A stretch of 24,593 bases of DNA, taken from assembly GCA_040255675.1 (NCBI GenBank), contig JBDZVM010000050.1, positions 1 to 24,593 of the forward strand, given 5' to 3'. Positions 24,013-24,593 of this stretch are shown piece by piece; within the stretch, counting starts at the first letter, position 1; every line of letters starts with the position of its first letter. The notes under the pieces were generated by a model that saw only the letters and a list, made by a program, of their open reading frames with translations, did not search any database and had not been told where the DNA came from. The stretch comes from JBDZVM01 sp040255675 (lineage in GTDB: Bacteria > Actinomycetota > Actinomycetes > Acidothermales > Acidothermaceae). The translations under genes and the position numbers were made by a program.

Positions 24013-24593
24013 ATGGTGATCACCGCCATCGACAGCGGTTTGGAGCAACTGCTTCGGCGTTCGCTTCCGCTGCCCGCTGACCTGGGCGACATCTCGTTCA
24101 CCGCCCCCGACCGCAGCTGGGGCGCGCAACTGAGCCGGGTCACGGTCAACCTCTTCTTATTCGACATCACGCGCAGCCCCCAGCCGCCGCGCGCGCCGGC
24201 TCAGCGCACCCTGCGCGACGGCGCGGTCGAGCGTCGTCCGCCCATGCCGCTCGTGCAGCTCAGCTACCTGGTGACGGCCTGGGCGGGCAACACCAGCGAC
24301 GAGCACCAGCTGCTGGGTGACGTCTTGCGTTGCCTGTTGTCGAATCCGGTGCTGCCGCCCGCCGATCTGCCGCGCGCTATCGAAGGTTCGGTGCAACTGT
24401 CGCTCGCCGACCGAAACAACCGCACGGTCGGCGACCTGTGGTCGGCACTCGACGCGCGGCCAAGGCCCGCGTTCCAGCTCGACGTGACGGCCGCGCTCGA
24501 GGCGCCGTGGGAGGCGGCGGCACGTCCGGTCGAGCGGATCGAGAGTTTGGTCGCGCCGCGACCCGATGGCGCTGTCGCGCCGCGACCCGATGG
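24013..24593 (+). CDS. DUF4255 (Pvc16-like) eCIS protein, truncated by the window end
   Basis: The frame is open to the last base, giving 193 residues without a stop. The N-terminus MVITAIDSGLEQLLRRSLPL, then ISFTAPDRSWG, VTVNLFLFDITRSP, PMPLVQLSYLVTAWAGN and DEHQLLGDVLRCLL match the DUF4255/Pvc16 N-terminal domain. In Afp and Pvc particles the homologue (Afp16/Pvc16) is the tube-terminating cap protein that sets tube length. In-frame starts compete: ATG 24004, ATG 24013 and GTG 24016. GGGAG at 24006-24010 is spaced best for the GTG. I give 24013. The last 44 bases are a tandem repeat encoding APRPDG. The gene probably heads a structural operon lying beyond the window. Confidence 0.85.
   Translation, partial: MVITAIDSGLEQLLRRSLPLPADLGDISFTAPDRSWGAQLSRVTVNLFLFDITRSPQPPRAPAQRTLRDGAVERRPPMPLVQLSYLVTAWAGNTSDEHQLLGDVLRCLLSNPVLPPADLPRAIEGSVQLSLADRNNRTVGDLWSALDARPRPAFQLDVTAALEAPWEAAARPVERIESLVAPRPDGAVAPRPD
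24550..24593 (+). repeat. 24-bp-period tandem repeat at the window end
   Basis: A 20-base segment starting GTCGCGCCGCGACC occurs at 24550-24569 and again at 24574-24593, separated by CGCT, giving a 24-bp period. It is in frame and encodes VAPRPDGA twice. It runs to the final base, so further copies may exist. Confidence 0.85.

Noticed and set aside
1..24593. CRISPR array, tRNA or rRNA genes, insertion sequences, phage integrase
   Set aside because: I found no regularly spaced long repeats, no cloverleaf with a TTCRANY loop, no rRNA-like stretches and no transposase or integrase motifs in any frame that I could recognise.

Overview
The window is chromosomal DNA from a high-GC Gram-positive-type bacterium, most likely an actinomycete (Actinomycetota). 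Evidence for this is the strong G/C preference at third codon positions, frequent GTG and TTG starts, a DUF222/HNH (13E12-type) endonuclease, a DUF664-type DinB protein, and a hut operon with HutF plus an M20 amidohydrolase and no visible HutG. I cannot place it below phylum level. Both window ends lie inside short tandem repeats.

Bases 1-9620 are a mosaic of single genes. They encode a DinB-like protein (possibly cut at its 5' end), a DUF885 metallopeptidase-like protein, a class I glutamine amidotransferase on the minus strand convergent with it, a pirin, a SAM methyltransferase, a DUF664 DinB protein, a DUF222/HNH endonuclease, a LuxR-type regulator and a membrane-bound diguanylate cyclase. 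The last four are on the minus strand.

Bases 10014-17510 are a tight plus-strand histidine-utilisation operon: hutH, hutU, an M20 (allantoate amidohydrolase-like) gene, hutF, hutI and a small VOC/PhnB-like gene. Spacing is a few bases throughout, and M20/hutF and hutF/hutI overlap as ATGA. The encoded route is histidine to urocanate, imidazolonepropionate, formiminoglutamate and then formylglutamate plus ammonia. The M20 enzyme is the obvious candidate for the last deformylation step. A perfect CRP-type palindrome (TGTGA-N6-TCACA) follows the operon, upstream of a STAS-domain gene. A minus-strand pair encoding an anchored extracytoplasmic protein and a DUF421 membrane protein comes next.

Bases 19210-24593 are the edge of an extracellular contractile injection system (eCIS) locus. 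They hold an eCIS-type AAA+ ATPase with a degenerate first ATPase region, a minus-strand pair of a DUF4157 (HELTH) protein with a Gly/Ala repeat region and an unknown C-terminus followed 6 nt later by a small DcrB/DUF1795-like protein, and the start of a divergent DUF4255 (Pvc16-like) gene that runs off the window. The intergenic region between the DUF4157 and DUF4255 genes carries two related palindromes and a third GTGA-N6-TCAC site. Sheath, tube and baseplate genes are not in the window and, if present, probably lie just beyond base 24593. This is the most interesting part of the window: a putative injected DUF4157 protein coupled to a possible Eag-like chaperone.
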